Made by a program: the position numbers and the translations under genes. Positions 11,330-25,300 of a DNA stretch of 64,000 nucleotides are shown in pieces (the stretch's first letter is position 1; every line of letters begins with the position of its first letter). Under the pieces are notes generated by a model. The model was not told where the DNA came from. It saw only the letters and a program-made list of their open reading frames with translations, and did not search any database. The DNA is taken from NCBI RefSeq assembly GCF_030867145.1, contig NC_134415.1, forward strand, positions 71,267,300 through 71,331,299, given 5' to 3'. Source of the stretch: Opisthocomus hoazin (Eukaryota > Chordata > Aves > Opisthocomiformes > Opisthocomidae).

Positions 11330-14300
11330 AGCAATCAGGGGCTCGACACTTAATATTTTTACAAATCAGACAAATCAGAACGCATCCTCTGAAGTTTTGG
11401 TCCTGCCGGGGCTTAAAAGCATGAATAACTCTGTTTATGTGAATAGTCCCACTGCAGCGGAATAGTTCCTCTGGGTATGCCTAACGTTCTTAGTCCCTCT
11501 GCAGGATCAGTCCTCAAGCGCATGTTGTTTCTGAACTATCAGACTGATTTTGAGAAGCAACAAGGAGCCCTCGCTTAGCCAAAAAACGTCATGCACATCA
11601 ATGGTAGCTAAAAAATATCCCTCTGACATGCCCAGCATTTCTTCCCTTAAAGGGTAATACACAGGGAAAAAAAAGATCTCTATTTCTCTTTTTTTGTCTC
11701 CAGCTTCAACCACAGGCACAGAAATACCCCACTGCAAAAGCTGGGCATCGGGCAAGCAGGTTTTACATATTTATATTGAATTATTACCTCTTCATTGTTT
11801 TGTTCGTGGCTATTGCTATTGGGCATCCTTGGGTTTTGACGGTCACATCAAAGGAGCTGCTCTGGCGTGAGAACCGGTCAAAGTGAGCCAGATAATTCAT
11901 GGATTTATTACTGAGGTCTGTTCCCATGATTGTCAGTGGGCAGCAGCCACTGCTGTGTCGTAATCCTCATTCTCTTGGTAGGGCACACACTGCCTTAAAA
12001 AGGTTTAATGATCCAACAGTGATTTACTAATGGGAATCTTTCTTGTGGGTTTAGCAGGCCTTGCAGGAGGACAGGGTGGCACATGAAGGTCAGCTTTCAG
12101 CAGTATCGAGAAAAGTTTTTATTTGTTTTGTTTTGTCTTGCGATTCTTGTTTGTAGCATTTTAATCCACTAACTGCAATAATAAATTGAAGGGACAAAGT
12201 GGTAGCTGGGCAGGTATCGGATTCTGCGGTAACAGGGGGAGGGAAGGAAGCAGACACCGGTGATGTGGTGGCAGACCACGACTGAAGACCTGAGGTAACT
12301 ATCAAAAAACACACACTTCAGCCTTTCTGATCGACGAAATGAAAAAAGCACATCGAGAGAGACCGAGACAGCCTGCTGAAACCACAGTCTTCTGCTGTGG
12401 CTGCAACCCGTTTGCCTTTCTTTTCTGTTGGGAAAGCAAGGAGGGGGCTGCCGGGTGGGATGGCTGCCCAAAAAGAGGGCAGGGGAGGGAAAAGGCGAGG
12501 AGGCAGCTTTGCCTACCCAGGCGAGAGGAGATGCTCCTCATGCCCGAGGAGCTGGCGTGCCCCACCACCGCTCCCCCTTACCACCCTGGTGCCTCTTCAG
12601 AAAAACAAACTTGAGAAAACCCAAACAAAACAAACTCCCCTCTCCTCCACCAAAATACATTTAGAAAGAAACAGAGGGAGAGGGGGTGGGGGGAGAAACA
12701 ATGTTATTTTACTTGAAGGCGTGTATACTAAACCCAAGTGTTGTGCTGGGAAGAGCCATGAAAAACTATGTCAGCTATCCACACACCACAGATCTCATCA
12801 CGCTCATCTAGCTGCAAGTGTACCTTAAATGCACAGCACTTTGTTTTAAACTCCCCGAGGGAGAGTCCTTCTCCTAAAGAAAAATAAAGTGTCTTGGCTC
12901 TCTGATATATGAAGAAAAGCCCCGTGATTCAAAGTTAAATCAAAACTAGGGGGGAAAAAAAGGTGTCGGCCTTTAAGTAATCGTAATTTTGTCTCCTTAG
13001 GTTTACGGATTGCCTTGTAATCTTTTGTTAGATTTTTTCACCTACCACACAGTAATACAGAATACTATCTATGGGTATTCTTTACAGGTAAAGCACTTTT
13101 CTTTACGTCTTCCAGTAATATACCATTTTCTGGAGCAGTGTCTTGATTCCACAGAAGGTGGTCTTGCAATGTAACATACGTGAAGATGTGGGCAGAGTAA
13201 GCGATTTCCCAGCTGTTAGGTGACTGCAATCACAATTTCAGCATTGCATCAAGGTACGTTTTTCATCCTGAAGACTTTCCTTTGTAGAAGAGAAAAATGC
13301 GGAATAGGGACTGTGTGGAAAGCAAAATTAAGTCATCACCTCAGAAGAACTTTCCTGTGGAAGAAGCAATAGCACTGTTCAGATAAACATCGTCTCAAAC
13401 ATTTAGCTTTTCTTTAACTCAATACCGGCAGCTGTAGCTGTTAAAAAAAGGAGTCTGCCTCTCCAGACCGTGAAAGTAATTCAGCTAGACACATTTCCTT
13501 TTATTTCCCATATTCATTTGCTTTTGCTTCTGATTTTTTAATTTCTAGGGTGCAGCACCAATTCATGTGTCCCAGATTTGCACTGCCACCATGAATGCAG
13601 AAAAATATCCCTTTAAAAAGAAATTATATTGACATCATCTTACAATCATTGCCGCTGCTGCAGCCAGAGCATGAAGAGAAATTCTGAAGTTAGTGGTGCT
13701 GAGCCCATTGCAGGCGTTGACTGGCCTTAGTTTTACAAGATGGATAGACGATAACGACACATTACCATCACATGGCTTTGATACCGTTCTGTTGTTTCTT
13801 CAGGTAAGAAGGAGGCTGATTCTTTGATATACGAAACTATTATTAAGCTTCAAATCCTATCTCTCTACAGATGATGTGAGATGATAGAGAAGGAGAAATT
13901 CAGTTGCCTGGCCATACGTGTTTAGTGCCACTTAGGCAACTTTGGGTTTCCCAGGCCTCTGCACAGGGCTGGCAGAGGTGACACAGGACACAAGGGAGAC
14001 CTGCACCTTCCAGAGTGATAGTTGGAGCCCAGCTTAGGACAGGGCAAATACTGAGGGAACTGAATGCAACTTTACAAATTCCAAGTAGCAATTACCAGAA
14101 AAAAACAAACAAATAAACAAAACAAAACAAAACAAAACACTTCTTTTCAGATAATTATCTGTCAAAATTTTGTTTCATTTGTAAATCAGGAAAGCTTGGG
14201 TTTAGCCTTGAGATCCCAGCATTTCGAGCACCTGCCTGGTGCTCCACTCCTTATCATTTCTGGTCATGGTCAGATGTGTTGCTGTGTGAAATGGTGAAGC

Positions 14301-16550
14301 AGAGGAATAGAGCACAAGTGAAAATTTAAGCGTTGAGTAAAATTACACTCAAGTTCAAGCAGTAGCCTCACACAAATGAGGCTGGGCACATGAAGCTTGC
14401 CAGCAAAGCTATGCCAATTTCTTCATCTGTTCTCGAAGCTGGACAAAACTACCTGTGAGTACTAAATCACTCCAGTTCTCGTTTGTGTGATCTCAGGCTA
14501 TCTGTGCCTATAGAAGCAGATGACTAATGAGACTGGTAGCAATCCACTTCACACTTCAGCAGTATTTTCTGATGTAGTATCTTCAGATAAAAAGACGCTT
14601 GTGACATTTTTCTCTTCTGAAGAAGAAATTTCTCATTTACAAGAGCTTTAAAAGTTTGCCAATATCCATGTCCCAGGCCTCAGTAAATGCCCTTTACGTA
14701 TCTTATGACATCCCGATTGAAGTATCATCTTTCAGAGTAGCTGAAAACAAACATTGTGGAGGCTTACACTAAGGAGGCCACAGCATGAACTGGCACCTCC
14801 TGGCAGTTGTTCACGCAGATGTAGTCACAGCCAGGATACGATTATTCCGCTTCGGATATATGCAACCGTCCCTCGGCCACAGTAGATGGGTCTTCTTCTG
14901 GGGCAGTACCTAACGCCGGATTTCCTCCACTGCAGTCACAGCAAAGGGAGGACAGGCAGCACCACCTCTCCACAGCCCGTCCCCTCTCTAGGGTGACAAT
15001 CTCATGTCAGGGCTGTGTGGCACAGCTCGTCCCACAGCTACGGCAGCCTCGGTGCTTTTTATTTGCACTGCTGAGGGCTAAGGTTTCGAGCCTGCTAATG
15101 CTGAGTGACAGAATTGGTTTTTAGCTTTTTCCTCTTCAGAAAAACATTCTAGGAAATTGCATAACCTCCTTTGATCCTCTTGATTACTGGAATTTAAGGT
15201 TGCAAACCCACCCCTCGAAAAAGTTAGTCAAAGCCAACTGCTTACTGTTGAGTAAGCAGCCTGGTTTGCTTTCTTGTGCTATGTGCTATGATCTAGTCCT
15301 AAACCATATGAATTAAAAACTTTCTTCTTCCTCCAGGTCCATCATCATCCTTCAGAAAAGGGCCAAAGTAAGGCTGCGTGCACAGCCATGAGTCCTACTT
15401 TTTGCATCTCAGTTATGCAAAGGAAACAGTTTTCCCTTGCTCTATTTTAAAAACTGCGTGGACTCCTTCAGCTCCCACCTGTTAGCACAGCTACAGCCAA
15501 AGCCCTCAGAAGCTGTCACCCTCTGGTGTCTTCCCAACAGCATGCGCGAAATATGCTGCTTCTCCATCAATTTCTCACTTGGGAAATCTTCATCTGCTAT
15601 CACAGAGGCAACATTCCCAACTGCAGCTCAGGAGTAAGCGGGCATGGAGGCTGAGCTCGTGACTCATGTGCTGCTCCCTTCGAGTGATTCAGATTAAAAG
15701 AACAAAAGAAAAGACAACAAAACGAAACAAGAAAAGAGAGAAGACATCAGCAACTTGGTGTCCACAAATGTGTGAGAGTGAAAATGGGTAAGCCCAAACA
15801 CACAAGCCGCACAAATCCACCCACGGTGCATTGTTTCAGGATGCTAAAAGAACTACGCTTTCATCTCATCAGTCTCTTAGCAATATTTTTTCAAACTCCC
15901 TTTTCTGTAGAATGAGGCAAAACGTCACATTTGGGGCAACAAACTGTAATGTTTTGGGGCACATCAATTAGACTGAAGCCCTTAGGAAGAACCAAGTCAG
16001 CGGCCGCCCGTTTTTAACACCATAGGATCCATGGGAGACCTCCTACCCGGCTCTTAGAGGGCAGGTTAACAGTTCACAGCTTAAAGTCGAGTAGGGTTGC
16101 AACCTGCTCTTTTTCACATAAATAAAGCCCACTTTTTATCTGCTTGCCAGTTCACTAATGTAATCTTTATTGATGAAACTGCTCACATGGAGAGTGAATT
16201 GTACCTGAACCCGGTGCTGCTAAGCATGCCAGTACAGCACTACAGCATTTGTGTCCTGAAAAAAAAAAAGCCTGGTTCCTTCACAAACAAGAAAACTTGA
16301 AAGAAGATCAAGGATGATTTGCAGTGCAGGGGTAGGGAGCCTTCGTCCCCTTCCTCTGTTCGTTTTCTCCACGGGACAGCACGCTGTTCAGGCGAATGAG
16401 AATTCCTCCTCGCGCGGGGCCTGGAGACCAGTGGATGCCGGCGAGGATGGGTTACGGGTTTGACATTTGGGAGAAAGGGATGATGGGGAGCGAGCTGCTG
16501 AGCTGAGGCTGCATTTCGGCGCTGGATGAAGCCTCTGTCCAGCTGAAGGG
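11330..16550. other. Non-coding intergenic sequence
   Basis: No gene or clear repeat is seen, apart from an A/C-rich simple repeat at about 14099-14141 built on AAAAC. The short open frames show no recognisable features. Confidence 0.4.
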
Positions 16551-16554
16551 TGGT

Positions 16555-16700
16555 CACCCCGTTTCTGTGCCTCAGTCTTGTCAGCTGTCATTTGGGCATC
16601 ATAATCTTCTAGGGTCTTTCGGACATCGAAGACTTGGTGCTCATCTGTACGGTCAGAGCTTTACATGCCTTCTACAGATGGGCTTTGCAGATCTCAGATG
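16555..16700 (+). repeat. L2/MIR-like LINE or SINE tail remnant
   Basis: The text TTTCTGTGCCTCAGTCTTGT .. GTCATTTGGGCATCATAATC .. CTTTGCAGATCTCAGATGAA follows the order of the conserved L2/L3/MIR 3' region (tctgtgcctcagtttcc..atctgtaaaatgggg..ataat..ctttgagatctacgg). It is an old diverged copy, and its exact family is uncertain. Confidence 0.45.
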
Positions 16701-17159
16701 AAACAACAACAAACCCTTGCCTTGGTGAGAACTGGCAAATTCGGCCAGAACTGGAGGGAAAACCCACCCTCTCTCAATTCAGGTATTTAATGATGTCATT
16801 GGGCTAAAATTTTCCCCTTCTAAACACAGGCCCTTAACGAGGATCTGAAGGAAAGCTGAACCTAGACATCCCAATGATTTTTGGGGCCCTCCAGGATGGA
16901 CAGATGGGTTTGCATCACTAAGTGTACCGTCAATGCAGAACCAGTTTACAAGCCTGAAAACCAGTGCTGCTTTACTGATTGCTTTTTTCTGCCTGTTTCA
17001 GAGCACGCTGTATGAGATGGGCTCCCTGGCTGAGCAAAGGGAGCAGAAGACGACAGCGCAGCCACCAGGCTTGTTACCAGTGGCAGAAACTAACTTTGAG
17101 TCCACAAGTATTCCTCAAGAGCAAAGAAAAACTGCAACAAATGATCCACAAAACGCAGT

Positions 17160-18680
17160 CAAAAAGGACTTCGTTTAATTAGTGATATGTAAAGACTTTT
17201 GCATAGAAAAAAGGTTAACAAAGTAATGCATAAAAGACTGACTACAGTATTTTTAAAACAAATATTTTAAAGTATATTTTGCATAATGTTTAACATTCTC
17301 AATGCTTATTGCTTTCTCCACACAGCAGAGAAATCAAGTGCATAATAATACATGCTGTGTTTTATCTTTTAATTTTTTTTTACATAAAATCTCTAGTTCT
17401 TGACTGGATGTATTAAAATACTTAGGTTATTTTAAGTCACTGTAATAAAAAAATGAAAGCAAACCATTTTATGCAGCACTAGTTGTCTGGGTATTGACAA
17501 AATAATTTACTGACATACCCTTTAATACATTCATTTTGGTTTGGAATCAAACCCACATTACAATGTTGGCGTGTTAATAGCCAATTTAAAAATTGTCCCT
17601 ACCGTAACTTCATTCATACCCAGAGTGATCGTTCTCCCTGTAGCTGATAGGGAAGAGGGATCTTGCACAGAATAGGCTAAAAGTAAATGTCCAAACACAG
17701 CGAAATAAGTTAATTCGAACTCTTGCAACACTGAGTCTCTTGTATTGGCATGAATCAACTGTATCCAAGTGTGCATGCTTTAAATAGCCGGTTACTTCTG
17801 GGTGCATGACAAACTCACTGTTTGTGCAGAAACGCGCTAGCACCATATTTAAGCCATAAAAAAGGGTGCCTCAAGGCTCACAGGCGGTGCTGAAATGTTC
17901 ATTAATCCCAGCACTGATAAGATAATTGCTTTTACCAATGCTATGCTAGATGTCACAATTTGGCAAGTCTGTACAAAGAAAGCGAACTCAGGAAGCGAGA
18001 ACTAGGCCTGTCAAACTGAACATTCTTCCTCGGCAATCTTTTGGCTAAAAAACCCTCTCCCCTTCGAGAGCACGCTCGTCCCTGGAAAGGTATCCAAGTC
18101 CTGAAGTCGAATGCAGGATTTCCCCCCTCTCCCACGCCAGTTCCATACCTGTGCAATGTTACTTGTTTTAGCAGAACACACATGTATATAATTTTTTTAC
18201 TATTTTTTTTTCAATGTCAGGCACTTATGAAACTCATACTCTTTTTCTGGCCTGCGGAGACCCGGTAGGTGCGATCCCTCACCTCTCTGCCAAACAAGGA
18301 TGCATAGCCGGAGAATCATTAGTTCTAGTGTCTATGTATTTCCCAGGAAACCTCTACATGCCGATACGGTCACGGTGTTTCTGAAAGCCACTGCTGCTCC
18401 TGCAAGGTGCCTCCAGCGGAACAAACCCAGACGAAGAAGAGGAAGGCGTCATCCCGCGCCCTCTCCGACACCCGCAATGCAGGTAGCCGTGCCGTTCCCC
18501 GGCGGGCTGCCAGCACCTCCCGGGCCCTTCGGGAGCAGGCGGCCCCTCGGCTGGCCGAGCGGGAAGGACACGCCGAGTCCCGCCGGCGTGGGCGTGGGTG
18601 GGCATGGGGGGCGGTGGGTGGGCACGCACTCCTGTGCCGAGGGACAGCAGGGAGCCGGACCGGGAGGGGAGCCGGGGGGC
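17160..18680 (-). other. HEY2: Probable HEY2 3' untranslated region (end not fixed)
   Basis: This AT-rich stretch lies directly downstream of the HEY2 stop codon on the minus strand. HEY2 transcripts in other vertebrates have a 3' UTR of roughly 1.3-1.6 kb, which would end near 17.1-17.4 kb. No minus-strand AATAAA is visible between 18680 and 16900. The variant ATTAAA occurs on the minus strand at 17526-17521, 17373-17368 and 17179-17174, and the nearest canonical AATAAA is at 16171-16166. The end is therefore an inference. Confidence 0.5.
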
Positions 18681-19363
18681 TTAAAAGGCTCCGACCTCCG
18701 TCCCCCAGGGTCGGTACGGCTTGGTGCTGCCCCCGCCGCCGGCCTGCTGAGGGCTGGCCGTGGCCGACACGGCCAGCGGAGGGGTGATGGCCGTCGCCGC
18801 GGCCACGGCGGCGGCCGCGCTGGGGGGGAGCATGGGGAAGGCGCCGGTGAAGGAGAGGGGGAAGCTCTGGGCAGCAGCCGTGGCCGCGGCGGCGGCGGCG
18901 TGGACGGTAGCGGAGAGGGACAAGAGAGAGGTAGAGAGAGGGGGGACGCAGGGAGCGACGCTGCCGGCGGAGGGGACTCTGAGGGCGGCGTCGGCGTGGG
19001 CGAAGGTGGCCGTGAGCAGGGCGGACCCGTGGGGCGGCACGTCCGAGGAGAGTCTGCACGGGGCGGCGTCGGAGGCGTGCAGGCCGCCCGGCTGCAGCAA
19101 AGCGGCCGGGAGGTGGTGGAAGGCGGCTGCCCAGTGGTGAGGGTGCAAAGGGTGGTGGTGGTGGTGGTGGGCCATGGAGGAGGTCATGGCGGCGGCTTCC
19201 CTCTGAGAGGCGCAGGTGCTCAGGTGGGACACCAGTCTCACGCGCAGGGGGTCAGATGTGTCGAGACCTTCCACCGAAGTCAGGTACCTCGCCACCTCTG
19301 TCAGGCACTCCCGGAAGCCGATGCTCATGAAATCCATGGCCAGGGAATGAGCGTCAAAATAAC
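18681..19363 (-). other. HEY2: HEY2 coding exon 5 (Orange domain, His/Ala-rich region, YRPW)
   Basis: The exon starts after the acceptor CCTTGCAG|GTTATT and encodes residues 110-336. It contains the Orange domain ([20 protein letters not shown] onwards), a run of six histidines at 175-180 all encoded by CAC, several alanine runs, and the C-terminal [13 protein letters not shown]. It is GC-rich, so long open frames also appear on the opposite strand and in shifted frames. These are not genes. Confidence 0.97.
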
Positions 19364-22300
19364 CTGCAAGGGGAGGGCAAAAGGTGCGTTGAGCGCCGAG
19401 GGACGTTAGGCGACACGGTCAATCCGGTCCTCGCGCCGCCGCCAGATCTCCCGTCCACGGGTTAAGGTTTGAAACGCGAAAAGTCTGTTCTCTGCTCTGT
19501 AAACGATCTGCGTGACCATCCCTGTAACGCAATAGGCCGCGGTTGTTTTCGCAGACTATATACAAATGAAAAGAATTAAGCCCGTAAGTACTGGTGATAC
19601 TTAAAAAGACATGCGATGCCTCTCCCGGAATTCCTCGGCACGCTGCTGCGGCGCAGCACTGACCCTGCGCGCGCGCGTGAGCCAGACGCGTACCCACAGA
19701 CAGCAACGGGCCGGAGATCAGAGAGCTCGCGTGGACTGCCCTGCCTTCCCTCCCCGACACTGGCACTCCTAGCAACGCTCTCCAACCGCTGTGACACTGT
19801 GAGACAGCCGTCGTAACTGCTGCCGGGGTCCCATCTACTTCACAGTCATTAAGACAATATGACATATGGTGTTACTTAGCTACAAACCAGAAACATCTTG
19901 TCATGACTCTGCACACACACAATAAAAAGCTTTACTGAGAAAACGTTTTATGCAATGCCATTGCTAATTTGGAGATGGAAGACTGACAGTCATATGGTCC
20001 ATGAAGTATTTCAACAAACAGCAACTTGTCCACAGGCTTGGGACAAAAAAGCATTTGAAAAAAAAAAAAAATCCTTATTAAATGCACATGAAAAGATATT
20101 CCCTTTCTAAAAGGCTCTAGCATCAAATCTACTGCTTAAGTTGCAGCCTGTCAACTACAAAAACCTATTCAAATTTTTGGAATTTTCCTATTTCAGTTTA
20201 AAACTAGTCTCCTTGGGGGAATAATGTCCTATCCACTCCCAAGCTTGCATGGTGGTTTTTTCCTCTTGCTTTCAGTGAAAATTTTCAGGTATGTGTGACT
20301 GTGATGTGTGTTAGTAAAGATCAAATGCCCTTATTATGGAGGAACGTGGCAGCAGCACTTGCATTAGGCCTCACGCCCTCTGGCATGAAATAATTTTCAT
20401 CTTTCTGAAACATGCTAGCACCTTCAGACAGTCGTTTTCACTTTTATCAACTTCCAAGCAAGAAAAGAGCCTTTCTGCCCCTGCATGCCCACACTGTGGA
20501 ATTAACTTGGGCACATTTACAGATGCTGCCCCAAATCCTCTGCCTGCTACATATCCTTTCTCGCCAAATCACGACGGCAATTTTGACGCAGGCTGCCTTG
20601 CTCGTCCGAGGCTGTACAAAGCCCGAGAGACACACCAGCTCAGCCAGCAGACTGGTGTGCGCGAGGGATCGGGGACTCATCTCAGCAAGCACTGGTTCCT
20701 AGCAGCTTTTTTCCTGCCAGGTCCCCTACGACCAAGCGACTTGTGGAAACGCCGCAGCCTGAGAGAACTCCTGAGGAACAAATGCTGGGCAGACCATCGG
20801 CGACGAGCGAGCAGCATACCTGCTCGGGTGCCAGCCAGCCCAGTGTGGCGACTGCCTCGGAGCTGGAGGCTCCAGGACCTCCGGCGGCTTCAGAGGGGCT
20901 GACGCCCAGCCAAAGCCCGGCTCTGGCCGCGAGTCAGACAGCCTGGGAGTCCTGAGAGCGTGCGGCTCCAGCCGGGGCTTCCTGGTCTCCCTCCCTCCGG
21001 GCCGGCAGAGACGTGGGGGATGCGGTTGTCACCAGCTTCCCCTGAGTCTGAGCTTCTGGCTCTGTGACGAGCCGTCCCAAAGCCCTGGCGATCCTGGCTC
21101 CCTCTCAGTCTCCTATGGTGGCCGAGACACGAAAACAGAGGGGAGATGAGAGCTGGAACTCCCAGGCTCCATTATGTTTGGATTTTGATGGTTATCTTTT
21201 CCAGGTTTCCCCTTTGCTGGCTTCCCCCCTTCCGAGAGAGACTTAAAAAATGTTGTTTCTCGTTTCTTTCCAAAACCCAAGAACAACCTCCACCACCACC
21301 CACATGCATACACGCTGGCATTTTGTGGCGAATGGGAAGTCCGGGTTTTCCTTCAGCTATTTCGGTAACCCACCTGCTCTGCACACAGGACACTGGCTAA
21401 GTCACCTGAGCTATATTCACCCATGTTGCTGACCCAGGTGTCAGTCACCCAGCCTAAATTTCCAGTGAAGCCGCAATAAAACCACACCGAGGTCCCAGCA
21501 AGCGACTCGCTGTTGACAAGTTACTCGTCCCCTGTGCTTGCTTGCACGGTCAGTAAAAAGCCCCAGCCCCAGGCGAAAATAATAGCTCAACACAAACAGG
21601 AGACCATTGCCCGCCCCTGTGTCAGGGCGGCAGAAACACGGAGTCCGAAGAGGACCTCAGAGGGGGCAGCCCGCCTGCCCGGGCAGCTCTGAAGAGCAGA
21701 GGAGGGACGGGAGCCACGTCGGGTTTTCTTCCGCCGTGACCACCGCGGGCTCAGCACGCTGAGCAGCAGCCAACTCCACCCCAGCTTTCCTAGCCCTGGG
21801 CATTCCCCGTCGTGGGTGTCCGCCACTTCTGTGTGAGGAGGAAGAGGACAAGCTCTCCCCAGCCCTCAACGCAGGGGAGCGTAAGGGCATCAGGACTCAC
21901 TTCTCCCTGCTGCGGTAATAGCTTTTGTCCATAGGAAAAATGATGGAATTCATTTTTTTGCTGATCCAAAAAAGTTTCTGGCTCGGAAGACGAGTTACAA
22001 AGTGGGAGTAATGACACTTGCAAATAAAACAAACATCTGCCTTAAAAACACCCTAAGAAATTATACTTAAAGCTGTTAGTTAGGTTGCAAAGTAAAACAC
22101 TAAGCAAGTAGGAAATGCAGGCTTAAACTTTGCCCAGTGCTAACTCGCAAATCTCTTTTTCTTCAAGTTTCTTAATCCGTGCAGTGAGATTACTCCTATC
22201 TCTGGCTCAGAAGGAGACGATGAAGTTGCAGCATTTGTGAAGTAGTTGGGTGTTACATCTGCCACCAGCTATGGACTGCGAGCAGCGAACGGGGCTGCGC

Positions 22301-25300
22301 ATGGCGTGAAGGCGGCTACGGTTGCCTCGCCCCACGCCCTGGCGCTTCATCCCTCGCCGCACGGCCCTCCGGCAGCCACGGGCACACCGGTGCCAGCCAG
22401 GGCAGGGACAGGCACGGCAGTGGCCCCAGGAAGGGACCGCAGGACCTGGCACTGCTAACAAAATCCAGCTTGTCCGGCTGCAGCCGGAGGCCGGGGCTCT
22501 GCCAACACCTCTTTTTGCTCAGCAGCTCCCATCCCAGGCACTTCGTCCCCTGCCCCGCTAGCTGGGCCACCCGACCTGGCCCAGCCATAAAATAATCCCC
22601 CACATACGTATTGGGTGGGGAGGCAGGGGATGGAGGGTGCACCTTCTGGCCCTTGGTGCGGACTTCAGAGGGGTGGGAGCTGCTGCAGCTTTTCAGAGAA
22701 ACGACGTGCGGCGTGAAGCAGGGGTCAGCTTGGGATAGCTGGGCTGCACGTTGCACAGGGAGGATGGAGCGAAACCACCACGGCTTCCCTCAGCAGCCGG
22801 GCGCCGATCGCCCCGCGCACCAAGTGCAACAGAGCCTGTGGGAAGCCAGCACGCAACCACGCAATTAAAGACGGCACCGTCACGCGCACGCAGGGGATCT
22901 GAATTCAGATTGCACAAGCATGATCAATTCTGCTGTTTCGTAAGTTTCAAAAGCATAGCTGTACCAACTAAACAGTGCTTTCTAAAGGATGTTTTTAGAT
23001 ATAAAAGTTAACTTTTTTTTTTAGATTTAATATTGCACATTTTCCGAGGGATCAAGAGGTGTGTCTGTTACATGAAGGGCAATAAAATCCATTTCACCTC
23101 CTATAGAACAAGCTACCCACAAATTTTAAGCTTAGATGGACTCCTATCAAAAGCCTCTTAACACCTAGGAAATACGTATGTCAGCTCGGTGTTAGTTTTC
23201 ACAAATAACAGAACACCAGCCTCCGGCACGCTTTTCCTATAACCACCTGTTGTTACGCATGCACTGATCATCTGCTGAATTCTGTAATCGCTGCAAGGTA
23301 CGGAGTGGAGCAGTAATTCAGTCATGGGCTAGAAACTTTTTGAGTTTAGTCAAAGCAGGAAGAGGGAGAGCAGCAGCCGCGCCTCTCCTAGCCTCCACCT
23401 ACACGGCTGGTGTCCGTTGCCACAATGTGAACCGTAACGGCAGCCGACGGCACGGGACGTGGGACCGTGCTTGCAGGAGGCCACCAAGTTTGTCACTCCA
23501 AACAAGTTCCAAAATCGTGACTACACAGAACACCTCGTGGGTGGCTGAAATCATTTGGCCTCCAGCCTGGGGACTGTCAGCTTGCAGAAGCGAGGTACTC
23601 TCGGCTCCCAGCAGCCGGCCGACCCAGCGGGTCAGCCAGCGCAGCCCCCGCCTCACGCCAGCACCCCCCGACAGGGAGCTACCCGGGCCTCTGACACACG
23701 GATACCGCACGTGAGCATGAGCACCACGAACATTGCTCGCAAATAGGAGTGCGGAGAGCGCTGCTAGCCGTCCGCCTGTCCGCTTCACCCGATACCTGGA
23801 GCTGCACAGAGCAAGACCTGGTTTTGTTCTGGTGAATGAGACAGTCTAAGCGGGCATTTAAAAGTCTTCCCAGAACAAAGAAAATGCACAAACAATAATG
23901 AAAGTTCCTCTCCATCCACTTCCTTCGGTATAGCTGCTGGGTAACGAGGTTCAGCATCGGTTTTGTGCTACACAATTGTTGCCACAAACCTCCTGTTTAT
24001 GTTTGGTGTTTGTGTATTTGTTTTGTCTCCCTGTGCAGATCTCAGTGCTCTTTGGAAACCCCAAACAAATCTCTGACTGGGCTGCCTGTGAATGAAGCCT
24101 TTACTCCCACAGTGTTATGAAAGCAAACACAAGCCCAGGGTCAAGTGCTTCTTTTGTCCCAGTAGTTCTTTCCCACGAGTTCAATCCTGCCATTAGCATT
24201 GATTTCCACTCCTTTAATCTGGAAACGCCTATCACAGCTCCTCAAAGCACTTTCTTTGCTGAGATCTCCCCAAATATTAGAAAAGAAACCGTTGGCTCCT
24301 TACCTTTACCTCCCGTCGCCTGCAGCATCTTCAGATGATCCACTGTCATTTGCAGTATTTCCGCTTTTTCTAATTTGGCAGATCCCTTTGAGATAAGAGG
24401 CTCGTATAAATAAAGGCTCGCAAGTACCAGAAACTTTAATTTGATATACTTTCCACTGAGCTCAGCCTTATGGTTTCAATTTCCCCTATCATTAGGACAT
24501 TCTCGGCTTAAATCTTTTGTGAGCATCTGCCCCCCAGACTCTGTCTGAGGACTAGTGCCGTCTCCTCTCTAGCGATACAAGCAGCAGCAGCTGCAGCAGA
24601 ATTTTGCTTTATTCAGGCTCAGTGCAGCTCTGGCCTTGAAGCTAGTGTAGAAGTGACATCTTCATGAAATGAGAGAAATACATAACTTTCCGGGGACTTT
24701 CTTTTTAACAGCAGACACAGACGGAGAGCTGGCAGGACAGGTCTGCACAGTGCTCGATGAAGACCCCGCTGCAACATTTTTTCTTCTGCTTTTACCAGTA
24801 GGTGTCCCTGTGGACACACACCCAGAAGTATCCCTCTTTTTTTAACCGCCTGTTAATTTTCGACATGTCATTTGGCTGCTGAATATTCTATTCTCGTTCT
24901 CGACTGAAAAAACAGCCGCCCAGTCCGCTGTATTTTAAGTCAGCGAGAGGCCTAGTTTGCAGGGACTTGAAGCTAAACACTGTGAAAAAGAGTTCAGCTT
25001 CTCTGCCAGTAAAAATCTTTCCCGTTACTGAGGGCGGCTCACAGAGCTGCAACAGGCCCTGGGAAAACATAAAACATAACTCAAAAGGTAGCATGAGAAT
25101 GTTAATCTAGAAATAAAACTATTTTGCATGGTAGCATTCCCTGGAAAAACTGGAGCACGCCCAGACGACTGAGTTTACCAGGCAAACGTTATTCCAGTGC
25201 AGGAGATGACCCCTTGGAATCAGCTAAAACCAGGGCTGCACAACCTTCAGCCACCGGTGGATTGCATCCTGCAAGCCACGTTTTCCTCCCGCTTATCACC

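Noticed and set aside
18370-19059. 229-codon minus-strand frame within HEY2 exon 5
   Set aside because: It is shifted relative to the true HEY2 frame, which ends in [11 protein letters not shown], and has no family features.
18300-19409. 369-codon plus-strand open frame antisense to HEY2 exon 5
   Set aside because: It is a shadow of the GC-rich HEY2 coding exon. It is Gly/Arg/Ala-rich low-complexity sequence with no conserved features.
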